The position numbers and the translations under genes were made by a program. Shown one piece after another: positions 53,925 through 62,732 of a stretch of DNA of 64,000 nucleotides (within the stretch, counting starts at the first letter, position 1; the number at the start of each line of letters is the position of its first letter). The notes below the pieces were generated by a model. It was not told the DNA's origin, did not search any database, and saw nothing but the letters and a program-made list of their open reading frames with translations. This DNA is from an uncultured Lachnospiraceae bacterium (GTDB lineage: Bacteria; Bacillota; Clostridia; Lachnospirales; Lachnospiraceae), in the NCBI GenBank assembly GCA_934339135.1, contig CAKRHP010000003.1, forward strand, positions 1 to 64,000, given 5' to 3'.

Positions 53925-53979
53925 CAAACTTTCCATAAGAAATATTATGGGGTATATCATTTTTCCGGTGGAAAGTTTG
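53925..53979. repeat. Long-armed inverted repeat with nested hairpin
   Basis: CAAACTTTCCA (53925-53935) is exactly matched by TGGAAAGTTTG (53969-53979). Inside, CCATAA/TTATGG forms a smaller hairpin that shares the CCA of the left arm, so the two folds compete. It precedes the strong terminator at 53987. Its function is unknown; a small repeat element or an RNA switch are both possible. Confidence 0.5.
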
Positions 53980-53986
53980 GGGGAAC

Positions 53987-54026
53987 AAAACGGCAGGTGT
54001 CCGAAAACAGGGACATCTGCCGTTTT
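53987..54026. terminator. Strong bidirectional terminator between parC and lysR
   Basis: AAAACGGCAG(G/A)TGTCC and the matching arm ending in TGCCGTTTT form a stem of about 16 base pairs with a short loop, A-run on one side and T-run on the other. It can serve the convergent parC and lysR transcripts. Confidence 0.85.
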
Positions 54027-54092
54027 ATATTAAGGAAAATTTTTCCTGGCAAAGCTATTATTTTATTATATATCTGACTTTTGTATTTTGCA

Positions 54093-54971
54093 TTAAAAGT
54101 CTTCTTTGTAATTTTCTAAAATATGATTGTACATGGAACGTACCGCCGGTGCCATAAACTCCGGATGAAGGGTTGCCAGACCGATCACACGTTCTGCGTA
54201 AGGCTGTACCGGATAGCAGTCCACCTCATAAGGAATATCCCGCATCACCATCTGAGGCATCAGACAGATCCCAAATCCATTTGCCACCATAGCGACTGTG
54301 GACAGGTCATCCACCACATGATAATTGGACTGGATATTGATGGAATTCTCCTTGAGAAAATTCTGGATATCCGCATCGGTGGATTCTCTCTGGGTCACAA
54401 ACTGATGATTCCTGATCTCCTCAATGTCCATGTAATCCGTATTCTTCTCCCTTTTCATTCCTTTTGGAACGATACAGAGAAGAGGATCCCGCCATAATGG
54501 CTCAATCGGAATATCCTTTGCACTGGAAGTAGATAAAAAGCCCAGATCCACCACACCATTTTTCAGCCAATAGGTCACATCATCATAGGTTCCCTGAAAC
54601 ACCTCAATCTCAATGTCCGGGTATTTCTTTTGAAAGGAACGCATAATGTCCGGCAGCCAGTTGGTACATACACTGGAAAAACAGCCAAGCTTCACCTTAC
54701 CACGCTTTAACCCGTTAAACTCCGAAATTGCCTGCTGCAGGCTTTCATCACTGTTTAATACGGCATTGACATAGGGAAGCAAATGTTCTCCGTAATTTGT
54801 CAATGTAACGCCATTTTTGCTGCGGTTCAGCACCGTGAATCCCAGCTCTCCTTCCATGGCAGAAACCGCATGACTGATTGCTGATGGTGTCAGGCCAAGG
54901 ATATCTGCCGCCTTACGGAAGCTCCCCTGCTCTGCCACCGTCTTAAATACCTGATACGTCAGAAGTGTCAT
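54093..54971 (-). CDS. LysR-family transcriptional regulator
   Basis: 292 residues. The N-terminal winged helix (LLTYQVFKTVAEQGSFRKAA, LGLTPSAISHAVSAMEGELG) is standard, followed by a substrate-binding domain (KLGCFSSVCTNWLPDIMRSF, GVVDLGFLSTSS, VDDLSTVAMVANGFGICLMP). The gene starts 11 bases after the porB stop in the same direction, so it is probably the last gene of the por operon and not divergent, as LysR genes often are. It may regulate the por operon or the response to a metabolite of pyruvate; the ligand is unknown. Confidence 0.9.
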   Translation of the reverse strand: MTLLTYQVFKTVAEQGSFRKAADILGLTPSAISHAVSAMEGELGFTVLNRSKNGVTLTNYGEHLLPYVNAVLNSDESLQQAISEFNGLKRGKVKLGCFSSVCTNWLPDIMRSFQKKYPDIEIEVFQGTYDDVTYWLKNGVVDLGFLSTSSAKDIPIEPLWRDPLLCIVPKGMKREKNTDYMDIEEIRNHQFVTQRESTDADIQNFLKENSINIQSNYHVVDDLSTVAMVANGFGICLMPQMVMRDIPYEVDCYPVQPYAERVIGLATLHPEFMAPAVRSMYNHILENYKEDF

Positions 54972-54982
54972 TGTTTACCTCG

Positions 54983-55924
54983 CTATCTCGCACATTTATA
55001 TAACAGATCTTCCCAGCGTCTGTCTACTTCCTCCTGGAACTGTACGATCAGGTCCTCGTTTCCTTTTTTGAACAGGTGCTTGAATCTTCCCTGTGGACGA
55101 AGGAAATCCTCGATCGGCAGCTTCTTTTTCGGTTCGTAGGTCAGCTTCCACTTTCCATGATCCACCTCAAACATCGGCCAGTAGCAGGTATCGATCGCCA
55201 GTTTACAGATCTTCATAATGTCCGGCGTATCATATCTCCAGCCTCTCGGACATGGTGTCATGATATTTAAGAAGCAAGGTCCCTCGGTGTAGATTGCCTT
55301 ATTGGCTTTGCTGTGCAGATCCTTAAAATCAGAGGTAAATGTAGTCTGTCCCACATATGCCACGTCATGATCGGCAATAATACTTGCCAGATCCTTCCGG
55401 TTCTGCATTTTACCATCGGACTGCTTTCCTACCGGTGTCGTCGTGGTATCCGCATACATTGGTGTTGCGGAAGAACGCTGGATACCGGTATTCATGTAAG
55501 CACCATTATCATAGCAGACATAGACCATATCATGGCCACGTTCCATCGCTCCGGAAAGGGACTGGAATCCAATATCATAAGTACCACCGTCACCACCAAA
55601 GGTAATAAACTTAAAAGTCTCATCCTCCGGAAGCTTTCCTCTCTTTTTGAGGGCATTGTAAGCCGTCTCCACACCACTTAAGGTTGCTCCTGCATTCTCA
55701 AAGGCATTATGGATATAACTGTCCTCCCAGGCGGTATACGGATACATAAAGGAAGAAACCTCCAGACATCCTGTGGCATTGCCGATCACGGCATGGTCAT
55801 CCTCATGCAGGGCACGGAGCACGGCACGCACGGCAATCGTCGCACCACAGCCGGCACACATACGATGTCCCGGTGCCAGACGTTCCGGCTTATTCATTAT
55901 ATTTTTTAAACTGTAATCGCTCAT
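54983..55924 (-). CDS. porB: Pyruvate:ferredoxin oxidoreductase, beta subunit
   Basis: 313 residues. The N-terminal cluster motif HRMCAGCGATIAVRAVL, the thiamine diphosphate motif FGGDGGTYDIGFQSLSGAME and VYVCYDNGAYMNTGIQRSS are typical of 2-oxoacid:ferredoxin oxidoreductase beta chains. With the alpha, gamma and delta subunits encoded upstream it forms the four-part enzyme that oxidises pyruvate to acetyl-CoA, CO2 and reduced ferredoxin. The order in the transcript is porC-porD-porA-porB-lysR. Confidence 0.9.
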   Translation of the reverse strand: MSDYSLKNIMNKPERLAPGHRMCAGCGATIAVRAVLRALHEDDHAVIGNATGCLEVSSFMYPYTAWEDSYIHNAFENAGATLSGVETAYNALKKRGKLPEDETFKFITFGGDGGTYDIGFQSLSGAMERGHDMVYVCYDNGAYMNTGIQRSSATPMYADTTTTPVGKQSDGKMQNRKDLASIIADHDVAYVGQTTFTSDFKDLHSKANKAIYTEGPCFLNIMTPCPRGWRYDTPDIMKICKLAIDTCYWPMFEVDHGKWKLTYEPKKKLPIEDFLRPQGRFKHLFKKGNEDLIVQFQEEVDRRWEDLLYKCAR

Positions 55925-55953
55925 ATTTTCTCTCCTTAATCTGATGGCTCTTC

Positions 55954-57132
55954 TTACCGTAAACGGATGTACTGGAACTGCTCAACCTCTTTGCCGTTCT
56001 CTACGACATCCGCAAGCTCCTCAAAGACATGAACGGCATCGCTGACGGTAAAATCACGTCCTGCCAGACCATAAATATAATTGACTGCCTCGATCATTAC
56101 CTTATGACGGAACAGACCGGCGGTCACTTCGCTTCCCAGCGGACCTCCGTTGCCGTTGTAGCTCTCACAGCGGTCCAGGATCGCCACTGCCTTGCAGTTC
56201 TTTAATGCTTCCGCAATCTCCTTTGCAGGAAACGGACGGAACACACGAAGTTTTAAGACACCAACCTTTTTGCCCTGCTCTCTCATCTCATCCACTGCCT
56301 GCTTTGCAGTTCCTGCAGCAGAGCCCATCAGAAGCATAATGTAATCGGCATCCTCAGTACGGTATTCTTCAAAAAGTCCAAAGCCTCTGCCGGAAAGCTT
56401 TTGAAACTTCTCTGCCACCTCCAGGATCACCTCCTTGGAGTTCTCCAAAGCGATCTCCTGATTCTTTTTGGCTTCCATAGCATAATTTGAAATAGAATAT
56501 GGTCCCACAGCGATCGGCTTGCCCGGATTCAGAAGATACTCCTCCGGCTCATATTCACCAACAAAATCCTTGACCAGCTCGTCCTCTAAAAGCTCAATAT
56601 TTTCTACGGCGTGACTGGTAATAAAGCCATCCTGACAGATCATGATCGGCAGATGCACTCTGGCATCCTCCGCGATGGGATATGCCTGAATAAAGTTATC
56701 ATACGCTTCCTGATTATTCTCTGCATAGATCTGGATCCACCCTGTATCTCTGGCTCCCATTCCATCCGAATGGTCACAGTTGATATTGATCGGTCCGGAA
56801 AGAGTACGGTTTACCAGCGTTAATGCCAGCGGCATACGGTTGGATGCAGCAAGTAAAAGCTCCTCCCACATCAGTGCCAGTCCTGCGGAAGAAGTAGCGG
56901 TCAAAGTTCTCGCACCTGCTGCCTCTGCTCCTATCGCAGCACTCATGGAAGAATGTTCGCTCTCTACCGGAATAAACTCTGTATCCATCTCTCCGTTTGC
57001 AATATATGTAGATACCATCTGCGGAATCTCTGTCGATGGTGTGATCGGGAATGCCGGCATAACATCCGGATTCACCTGACGAATGGCATAAGCCACCGCC
57101 TCATTTCCTGACATACGCTCTTTAATTGCCAT
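55954..57132 (-). CDS. porA: Pyruvate:ferredoxin oxidoreductase, alpha subunit
   Basis: 392 residues. MSGNEAVAYAIRQVNPDVMP, AFPITPSTEIPQMVSTYIAN, ESEHSSMSAAIGAEAAGART and RTLSGPININCDHSD are the alpha-chain hallmarks (the last one typical of the four-subunit pyruvate enzymes). Domain II near the end reads VGVLKLRVFRPFPAKEIAEA. It overlaps porD by 11 bases, indicating coupled translation. A 2-oxoisovalerate enzyme is a less likely alternative. Confidence 0.88.
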   Translation of the reverse strand: MAIKERMSGNEAVAYAIRQVNPDVMPAFPITPSTEIPQMVSTYIANGEMDTEFIPVESEHSSMSAAIGAEAAGARTLTATSSAGLALMWEELLLAASNRMPLALTLVNRTLSGPININCDHSDGMGARDTGWIQIYAENNQEAYDNFIQAYPIAEDARVHLPIMICQDGFITSHAVENIELLEDELVKDFVGEYEPEEYLLNPGKPIAVGPYSISNYAMEAKKNQEIALENSKEVILEVAEKFQKLSGRGFGLFEEYRTEDADYIMLLMGSAAGTAKQAVDEMREQGKKVGVLKLRVFRPFPAKEIAEALKNCKAVAILDRCESYNGNGGPLGSEVTAGLFRHKVMIEAVNYIYGLAGRDFTVSDAVHVFEELADVVENGKEVEQFQYIRLR

Positions 57133-57436
57133 TCGTATTTCCCTCCTTCATCTCGATCGCACCAAACGGGCATACTCTCTCGCAGATTCCGCAGCCTTTA
57201 CAGTGATCATAATCAAATGCCCCACGCTTGCCATCCTTTACCGGAATGCTTCCGTCCGGACAGACCGGTGCACATAAAAGACATTGTTTACATAAATCCT
57301 CATGAAAGACCGGTGTATTTGTTCTCCACTCTCCTGTTTGGAACAGCTTGGATGTTCCACCGGCAAATACCATCAACCCCTCTGTGAGTTCAGTATGAGG
57401 AGATTTCTCGTTAATCTTGGTAATATCTGTTCTCAT
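57122..57436 (-). CDS. porD: Pyruvate:ferredoxin oxidoreductase, delta subunit (2[4Fe-4S] ferredoxin)
   Basis: 104 residues with two ferredoxin-type motifs, CKQCLLCAPVCPDGS and CKGCGICERVCPFGA, each binding a [4Fe-4S] cluster. It carries electrons from the catalytic site to external ferredoxin. The first 45 residues (TGEWRTNTPVFHEDLC region) are as in other PorD proteins. It lies 33 bases after porC and overlaps porA. Confidence 0.92.
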   Translation of the reverse strand: MRTDITKINEKSPHTELTEGLMVFAGGTSKLFQTGEWRTNTPVFHEDLCKQCLLCAPVCPDGSIPVKDGKRGAFDYDHCKGCGICERVCPFGAIEMKEGNTNGN

Positions 57437-57469
57437 TGTTTTCTCCGTTTCTATATCTGTAAATTGCTA

Positions 57470-58075
57470 TTAGGATGCCATCTGGTTGTACTCCTCAACG
57501 GCTTCCTCCACCACGTCATAAGCACGCTCCAGAGCCTTCATATTGCCGTCAATCACCTCCGGCTTCTTGGCAAATTTATGCTGATAAGAGGCTTTCATCT
57601 CATGGATAAACTTCTCTCTCGGCATAATACTGCTGACAGCAACGGCTGCTGCAAGCATTGGTGAATTCGGGAAGTTCTTACCCAGTGTCTCCACAGAAAT
57701 CTTTCTGGCATCTACAGTATAAACTCTGCCCTCATAGCCTCCCAGCTCGTCCATCACTTCCTCTTTGGACTTCGGCGTATTGATAATGATCGCACCGGTC
57801 TTTTTCAGACCTGCTGTGACATCTACGGATGCCAGCAATGTCTCGTCTACCACTACGACATAATCCGGATGATATATATTGGAATGAACACGGATCTTAT
57901 CTGAACTGATACGGTTATATGCCGTGATCGGGGCTCCCATCCGCTCCGGACCGTACTCCGGGAATCCCTGTACATTCTGTCCTGTCTTGAATGCAACATC
58001 AGCTAACAGAAGTGCTGCTGTCTTTGCTCCCTGACCACCACGGCCATGCCATCTGATCTCAATTCCATTTTTCAT
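57470..58075 (-). CDS. porC: Pyruvate:ferredoxin oxidoreductase, gamma subunit
   Basis: About 201 residues. EIRWHGRGGQGAKTAALLLA, FPEYGPERMGAPITAYNRIS and VVVDETLLASVDVTAGLKK are gamma-chain motifs. It heads the por operon. The start at 58075 (MKNGIEIRWHG) is preferred since homologous chains begin there; GGAAAGG lies 13 bases upstream, a long spacing, and an ATG 24 bases earlier has no clear site. The AT-rich 287-base region before it also holds the divergent yqeY promoter. Confidence 0.88.
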   Translation of the reverse strand: MKNGIEIRWHGRGGQGAKTAALLLADVAFKTGQNVQGFPEYGPERMGAPITAYNRISSDKIRVHSNIYHPDYVVVVDETLLASVDVTAGLKKTGAIIINTPKSKEEVMDELGGYEGRVYTVDARKISVETLGKNFPNSPMLAAAVAVSSIMPREKFIHEMKASYQHKFAKKPEVIDGNMKALERAYDVVEEAVEEYNQMAS

Positions 58076-58319
58076 GTTGATAACCAAACCTTTCCACATA
58101 AATAATAAACTTTATCACATTTGCCTCATTACTGAAAAAATGATGCAACATTAACTATTATATATGGATGTCGATAATTGTAAAGCGAAAATGTTTAATT
58201 TTATTCATTTTATAAGTGAATTCATTTCATTTATATCGCAATATCTTTTAAGGATCTACACATCCGTATCCAAATTATCAAATTTCAAATACAAATTTTA
58301 TATCTACATAACAATTTTA

Positions 58320-58328
58320 TGGTATACT
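58320..58328 (+). promoter_or_regulatory. Extended -10 promoter of yqeY
   Basis: TGGTATACT is an extended -10 box in an AT-rich region, 35 bases before the yqeY start; the -35 region is poor. AAGGAGG precedes the ATG. Confidence 0.45.
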
Positions 58329-58362
58329 CTTAAGTAGAGTTTTAATTAAGGAGGTTTTTATT

Positions 58363-58800
58363 ATGGAATTTAAAACATTACAACAGGCGATGATCGCCGC
58401 TATGAAAGCAAGAGAAAAGGAACGTAAGGAGGCAATCTCTGTACTGGTATCCGCCGCAAAGAAGCTGGCGATCGACGAGGGATGCCGTGAGGATATTCCG
58501 GAGGAGCTGGTAGACCGCGCGATCTTAAAGGAGATCAAGAGCGTCAAGGAGCAGATTGACACCTGTCCTGCTGACCGTACCGATCTGAAGGACGAGTACG
58601 CTTTCACTCTTTCTGTGATGGAGGAATATGCTCCAAAACAGTTGTCCGAGGATGAGATCCGCAGCATTATTAACGAGAAGTTTGCCGATGTGATCGCTAC
58701 CAAAAATAAAGGTCAGATCATGAAGGCTGTTATGGGGGAACTGAAAGGCAAGGCAGACGGCAAGATCATCAATCAGGTCGTATCCAGTCTTTGTCAGTAA
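58363..58800 (+). CDS. yqeY: GatB/YqeY domain protein
   Basis: 145 residues, the usual YqeY length. LQQAMIAAMKAREKERKEAI, AILKEIKSVKEQID, EYAPKQLSEDEIRSII and GQIMKAVMGELKGKADGKII with NQVVSSL match the YqeY family, which shares the tail domain of the GatB amidotransferase subunit. These proteins are thought to act on tRNA, but the exact role is unsettled. AAGGAGG lies 8 bases before the start. The GH27 gene follows after about 25 bases. Confidence 0.9.
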   Translation: MEFKTLQQAMIAAMKAREKERKEAISVLVSAAKKLAIDEGCREDIPEELVDRAILKEIKSVKEQIDTCPADRTDLKDEYAFTLSVMEEYAPKQLSEDEIRSIINEKFADVIATKNKGQIMKAVMGELKGKADGKIINQVVSSLCQ

Positions 58801-58824
58801 TTTAATTGAATCATGGAGGAATTT

Positions 58825-60087
58825 ATGTATAAAACACAAACCGCACCTATGGGCTGGAACAGCTGGGACTGCTACGGTGCCGCTGTCACAGAGGATATTG
58901 TCCGCCAGAATGCAGCTTTTATGGCAGAGCATCTGAAACAATACGGCTGGGAATACATCACCGTAGATATTCAGTGGGCAGAACCAACGGCTGAGAATCA
59001 CGAATATCATCCATTTACTGAGCTTTGTATGGACGAGTACTCCCGTCTGATCCCGGCAGTCAACCGTTTTCCTTCTTCCGCAGACGGAAAGGGCTTTGCG
59101 CCTCTTGCAGAATACGTCCACTCTCTTGGACTGAAATTCGGCATCCATATTATGAGAGGTATTCCACGTCAGGCAGTTCATCAGAATACCCCGATCCTTG
59201 GAAGCACACAGACGGCCCGCCAGATTGCCAAAACCGACAGTATCTGTCACTGGAACACCGATATGTACGGTGTAAATCCTGAGGCTGAGGGAGCCAAAGC
59301 ATACTATGACAGTCTTTTTTCACTTTATGCTTCCTGGGGCGTTGATTTTATCAAATGTGATGATATCGCCAGAGAGCTTCCTCACGAGGAGGCAGAGCTG
59401 CTCCTTTTGTCCCGGTCCCTGCAGGACTGTGGCAGAGATATGATCCTGAGTCTTTCTCCGGGACCGGCTCTGTTAGAAAAGGCAGAACTTTACAAGCAGA
59501 CATCCAATATGTGGCGTATCACGGACGATTTCTGGGATTCCTGGCCACAGCTTTATGAGATGTTTGACCGGGCCAGAGAATGGTGTATCCACGCCGGCAA
59601 CGGATGTTTCCCAGATGCAGACATGCTGCCGATCGGACCGATCAAGCAGGACTATGATCCTGCCCTCAGCACGGAATTCACACAGGATGAGCAGATCACC
59701 ATGATGTCTCTGTGGAGTATTTTCCGTTCTCCTCTGATCATCGGTGGAGAGATGACCAAGTTTGATGATTTCACGATGGGACTGATCACCAATGAGGAAA
59801 TCCTGAAAATGCACCGCAACGCCCGCCATTCCCACCCGGTATGGCAGAGGGACATAGACGGCACCGAACATATCCTCTGGACCGCCGTCAGCAGCGAAGG
59901 CGGACAGTATGCCGTAATTTTTAACACCGGCGAACAGGACAGTTCCATCCGTATCCCATTGCAGGATCTGGAGATCTACCATCCTGTCCACTCCACTGAG
60001 CTATGGAGCGGACAGACATCCGAAATTGCAGAAACCATCAACGTGTCTCTGAAAAAGCATGGAGCCGCTGTATTTTATTTAAACTAA
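58825..60087 (+). CDS. Glycoside hydrolase family 27 enzyme (alpha-galactosidase-like)
   Basis: About 420 residues. APMGWNSWDCYGAAVTEDIV is the GH27 N-terminus; the nucleophile is the Asp in VDFIKCDDIA and the acid/base the Asp in WRITDDFWDSW. GIHIMRGIPRQAVH replaces the usual strand-3 motif of eukaryotic alpha-galactosidases. A C-terminal beta-sandwich follows. No signal peptide is seen, so it acts on imported sugars. The ATG at 58825 has GGAGG 5 bases upstream; an ATG 12 bases earlier overlaps that site. Alpha-galactosidase is most likely, with beta-L-arabinopyranosidase an alternative within GH27. Confidence 0.88.
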   Translation: MYKTQTAPMGWNSWDCYGAAVTEDIVRQNAAFMAEHLKQYGWEYITVDIQWAEPTAENHEYHPFTELCMDEYSRLIPAVNRFPSSADGKGFAPLAEYVHSLGLKFGIHIMRGIPRQAVHQNTPILGSTQTARQIAKTDSICHWNTDMYGVNPEAEGAKAYYDSLFSLYASWGVDFIKCDDIARELPHEEAELLLLSRSLQDCGRDMILSLSPGPALLEKAELYKQTSNMWRITDDFWDSWPQLYEMFDRAREWCIHAGNGCFPDADMLPIGPIKQDYDPALSTEFTQDEQITMMSLWSIFRSPLIIGGEMTKFDDFTMGLITNEEILKMHRNARHSHPVWQRDIDGTEHILWTAVSSEGGQYAVIFNTGEQDSSIRIPLQDLEIYHPVHSTELWSGQTSEIAETINVSLKKHGAAVFYLN

Positions 60088-60111
60088 CTCAAATAATAAT
60101 TACTACAAATC

Positions 60112-60153
60112 AAAAAACGCATCTTTGATACATGAAACAAAGATGCGTTTTTT
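60112..60153. terminator. Bidirectional terminator after the GH27 gene
   Basis: AAAAAACGCATCTTTG and CAAAGATGCGTTTTTT form a perfect 16-base stem with a 10-base loop. It can stop the GH27 transcript and the convergent deaminase transcript. Confidence 0.9.
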
Positions 60154-60168
60154 ATCTACGATATTTTT

Positions 60169-60657
60169 CTAATATCCCCGGACTCCCTCCAGCGAATCAT
60201 CGTGATCGATCCATTCCTGTACCAGAATCTCCCGGTAATCATCCTCCGTATCACGGATCACGACTTTTTCAATGCCTGCATTGATGATCATCTTTTTACA
60301 CATGGAGCAGCTATTGGAGTTTTTCACATAACGTCCCGTCGCCACCTCCCTGCCGGACAGATACAGGGTACTTCCGATCATCTTTTCCCGTTCTGCACTG
60401 ATGATGGCATTGGCCTCCGCATGAACGCTGCGGCAGAGCTCATACCGTTCTCCCCGGGGAATCTCCATCTCCTGACGGATACACCGTCCCAGATCGCTGC
60501 AGTTTTTACGGCCTCTGGGAGCTCCCACATATCCGGTGGAGATCACCTCATCATTTTTTACGATAACGGCACCGTAATGTCTTCGCAGGCAGGTTCCCCG
60601 CTTTGATACCACATCTGCAAGATCCAGATAATAATTTACTTTATCTCTTCTAGCCAC
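60169..60657 (-). CDS. Deoxycytidylate deaminase family protein
   Basis: 162 residues. The zinc site is complete: HAEANAI with the catalytic Glu and CSMCKKMIINAG with the two Cys ligands. DVVSKRGTCLRRHYGAVIVK, STGYVGAPRGRKNC and the extra Cys/His ligands around CSDLGRC resemble dCMP deaminases (ComEB type), which make dUMP for thymidylate synthesis. Its start overlaps the GH13/VOC stop by 8 bases, an unexpected pairing, so they should be cotranscribed. Confidence 0.87.
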   Translation of the reverse strand: MARRDKVNYYLDLADVVSKRGTCLRRHYGAVIVKNDEVISTGYVGAPRGRKNCSDLGRCIRQEMEIPRGERYELCRSVHAEANAIISAEREKMIGSTLYLSGREVATGRYVKNSNSCSMCKKMIINAGIEKVVIRDTEDDYREILVQEWIDHDDSLEGVRGY

Positions 60658-62644
60658 GATCGTTCTCCTTTGTCAGTTCAATAATATTGCCATCCGGATC
60701 AGCCACACAGGATGTATACTCCCCCCACTCGTTGCTGCCGGGTGCTATTACCTGCCCCGCTCCACATCCGAGACATTTCTGATGCATTTCATTGACATCA
60801 TCCACGGTGATCCGGAGATGGAAATGATTGGTGACTCCTCCGCCGTATCCATAGCCGCGGCAGGTAAGCCTCTCGTAGTCCCTGCGGCCCACCATGGTCA
60901 GAACAATACCGTCCTTTTCAAAATAGGCTCTGCTGCCCTGCATCTCTATGCTAAATCCCAGCGCATTGCGGTAAAAATCGATCATTCTGCCCATATCCTC
61001 GGTCATCAAAATAATGCCTGTGATCCGTGGTTTTGCACTGTCCTGTTTTTGGGACTCATCCGGAGCTGTCCGTTCCTCTGTTTCCGTCTCAGCCTCTGTC
61101 CTGTCCACTGTAGTCTCTGCCGATACTTGCGGAATCTCCTGTTCAGAAATCCCTGCAGCTTCCACATCAGGAACATTGTGCACTGCTTCCACAGGCTGTT
61201 CCTGCTCCTCTGCCGATACTGTTTCTGCTGCCTGCGGTACCACCGAAGCATTTACTTCTGCGACCGGCTGCTTATTCCACGCCGTATCCCCAGATACTTC
61301 CGCTTTTGCCTGTCCAATATACAGGACAGTTCCAGTATTAGCAGGAAGTGTGATACAGATTCTGCCATTTTCAAAACGGACATTTTCACTGCATCCCAGC
61401 AGATCCGTTACATTGCCATCTGCCGGTACACCAAACTCCATAACCGCCGGGGCATCATCACAGTTTAATGCTGTCACCATGCAGTTTCCGTCCAGCACTC
61501 TGCCATAAGCAAACTGGCGGTTTGTCAAATGAAGCTCTTTATATACTCCATAAGTGAGTTCCGGATATTCTTTCTTCATGGCACCAAGCTTTGCACAAAG
61601 TGCTGTCACCGGATTGGTCTTTACTGCGTCCGCAAAATCGGACAGATCCAGATACGGACGAAGATTCCAGTCAGAGCCCTGCTCCTTCTTCCCCTCGATT
61701 CCAAACTCTGATCCATAGTATACGGAAGGAATGCCATATAAGGTATACACAAGCAGCGTAACAAGCTTTAAGTGCTCCTTGTGATCCAGCTTGGTATAAA
61801 TTCTCTCCACATCATGATTGTCCGCAAATGTGTACAGACGTCCCCCTCTGCAGATATCATTTAACCGGCGGATCGTATGAGCGATCTCGAAATAATTGTG
61901 ATCATTATGACCGGAATAAAGACCTTTGTGAAGCTCATAATTCGTCACACAATGAAGCGTTTCATCGTTGACCCATCTGCTGTAATCCCCATGGATCACC
62001 TCACCCATAAGCCAGAAATCCTCTTTCATCTGCGAAGTCTCATAACGCATCCGCTTCATAAAATCAAAATCCAGCACATCTGCCGCATCCAGACGGATTC
62101 CATCAATATCAAAGGTATCGATCCAGAAACGGATCACATCAAAAAGATACTGCATGACTTCCGGATTTCTCTGGTTCAGCTTCACTAACAGATTGTATCC
62201 GCCCCAGTTTTCATAGGAAAATCCGTCATTATATTCATTGTTTGCACCAAAATTCACATTGCAGAACCAGTCACGGTATGGAGAAGCCTCTCTGTTTTTC
62301 TGCAGATCCTCAAACGCAAAGAAACGACGTCCTACATGATTAAACACTCCATCCACAACTACCTTCACATCCATTGCGTGGCAGTAGTCCACGAAATCCC
62401 GGAAATCCTCATTGGTGCCCAGGCGGATATCTACCTTCTTGTAATCTGTGGTCTCATAGCCATGTCCCACAGATTCAAATAACGGTCCGATGTAGATTGC
62501 CGTAAATCCCATATCACAGGCATGCTTTGCCCACTGTTTTAACTGATCAAAATGCTGTTCTGCTACTCCTGTATTCTCCTTACTGCATCCGCATAATCCC
62601 AAAGGATAAATGTGATAAAATACCGCACTGTCATACCAAGCCAT
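60650..62644 (-). CDS. GH13 alpha-amylase-family enzyme fused to a VOC (glyoxalase-like) domain
   Basis: 664 residues. About 1-440 are a GH13 enzyme with catalytic Asp in DGIRLDAADV (about 185), Glu in LMGEVIHGDY (about 214) and Asp in TFADNHDVERI (about 276), plus a short C-domain. About 455-545 are a low-complexity acidic linker rich in Glu, Ala, Val and Thr. About 548-664 are a vicinal-oxygen-chelate domain (ITGIILMTEDMGRMIDFYRN, HFHLRITVDDVNEMH, SCVADPDGNIIELTKE). No signal peptide is seen, so it is a cytoplasmic maltodextrin-type enzyme. The fusion is unusual; the VOC part may bind a metal or a small ligand. Confidence 0.88.
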   Translation of the reverse strand: MAWYDSAVFYHIYPLGLCGCSKENTGVAEQHFDQLKQWAKHACDMGFTAIYIGPLFESVGHGYETTDYKKVDIRLGTNEDFRDFVDYCHAMDVKVVVDGVFNHVGRRFFAFEDLQKNREASPYRDWFCNVNFGANNEYNDGFSYENWGGYNLLVKLNQRNPEVMQYLFDVIRFWIDTFDIDGIRLDAADVLDFDFMKRMRYETSQMKEDFWLMGEVIHGDYSRWVNDETLHCVTNYELHKGLYSGHNDHNYFEIAHTIRRLNDICRGGRLYTFADNHDVERIYTKLDHKEHLKLVTLLVYTLYGIPSVYYGSEFGIEGKKEQGSDWNLRPYLDLSDFADAVKTNPVTALCAKLGAMKKEYPELTYGVYKELHLTNRQFAYGRVLDGNCMVTALNCDDAPAVMEFGVPADGNVTDLLGCSENVRFENGRICITLPANTGTVLYIGQAKAEVSGDTAWNKQPVAEVNASVVPQAAETVSAEEQEQPVEAVHNVPDVEAAGISEQEIPQVSAETTVDRTEAETETEERTAPDESQKQDSAKPRITGIILMTEDMGRMIDFYRNALGFSIEMQGSRAYFEKDGIVLTMVGRRDYERLTCRGYGYGGGVTNHFHLRITVDDVNEMHQKCLGCGAGQVIAPGSNEWGEYTSCVADPDGNIIELTKENDRG

Positions 62645-62732
62645 ACTCTTCCTCTTTCTGCGTATTTACGCATTTATTATGTATTTCACTGTACCTGCCG
62701 ACACTTTCCTGTCTTCTCTAACATGTAACCAT

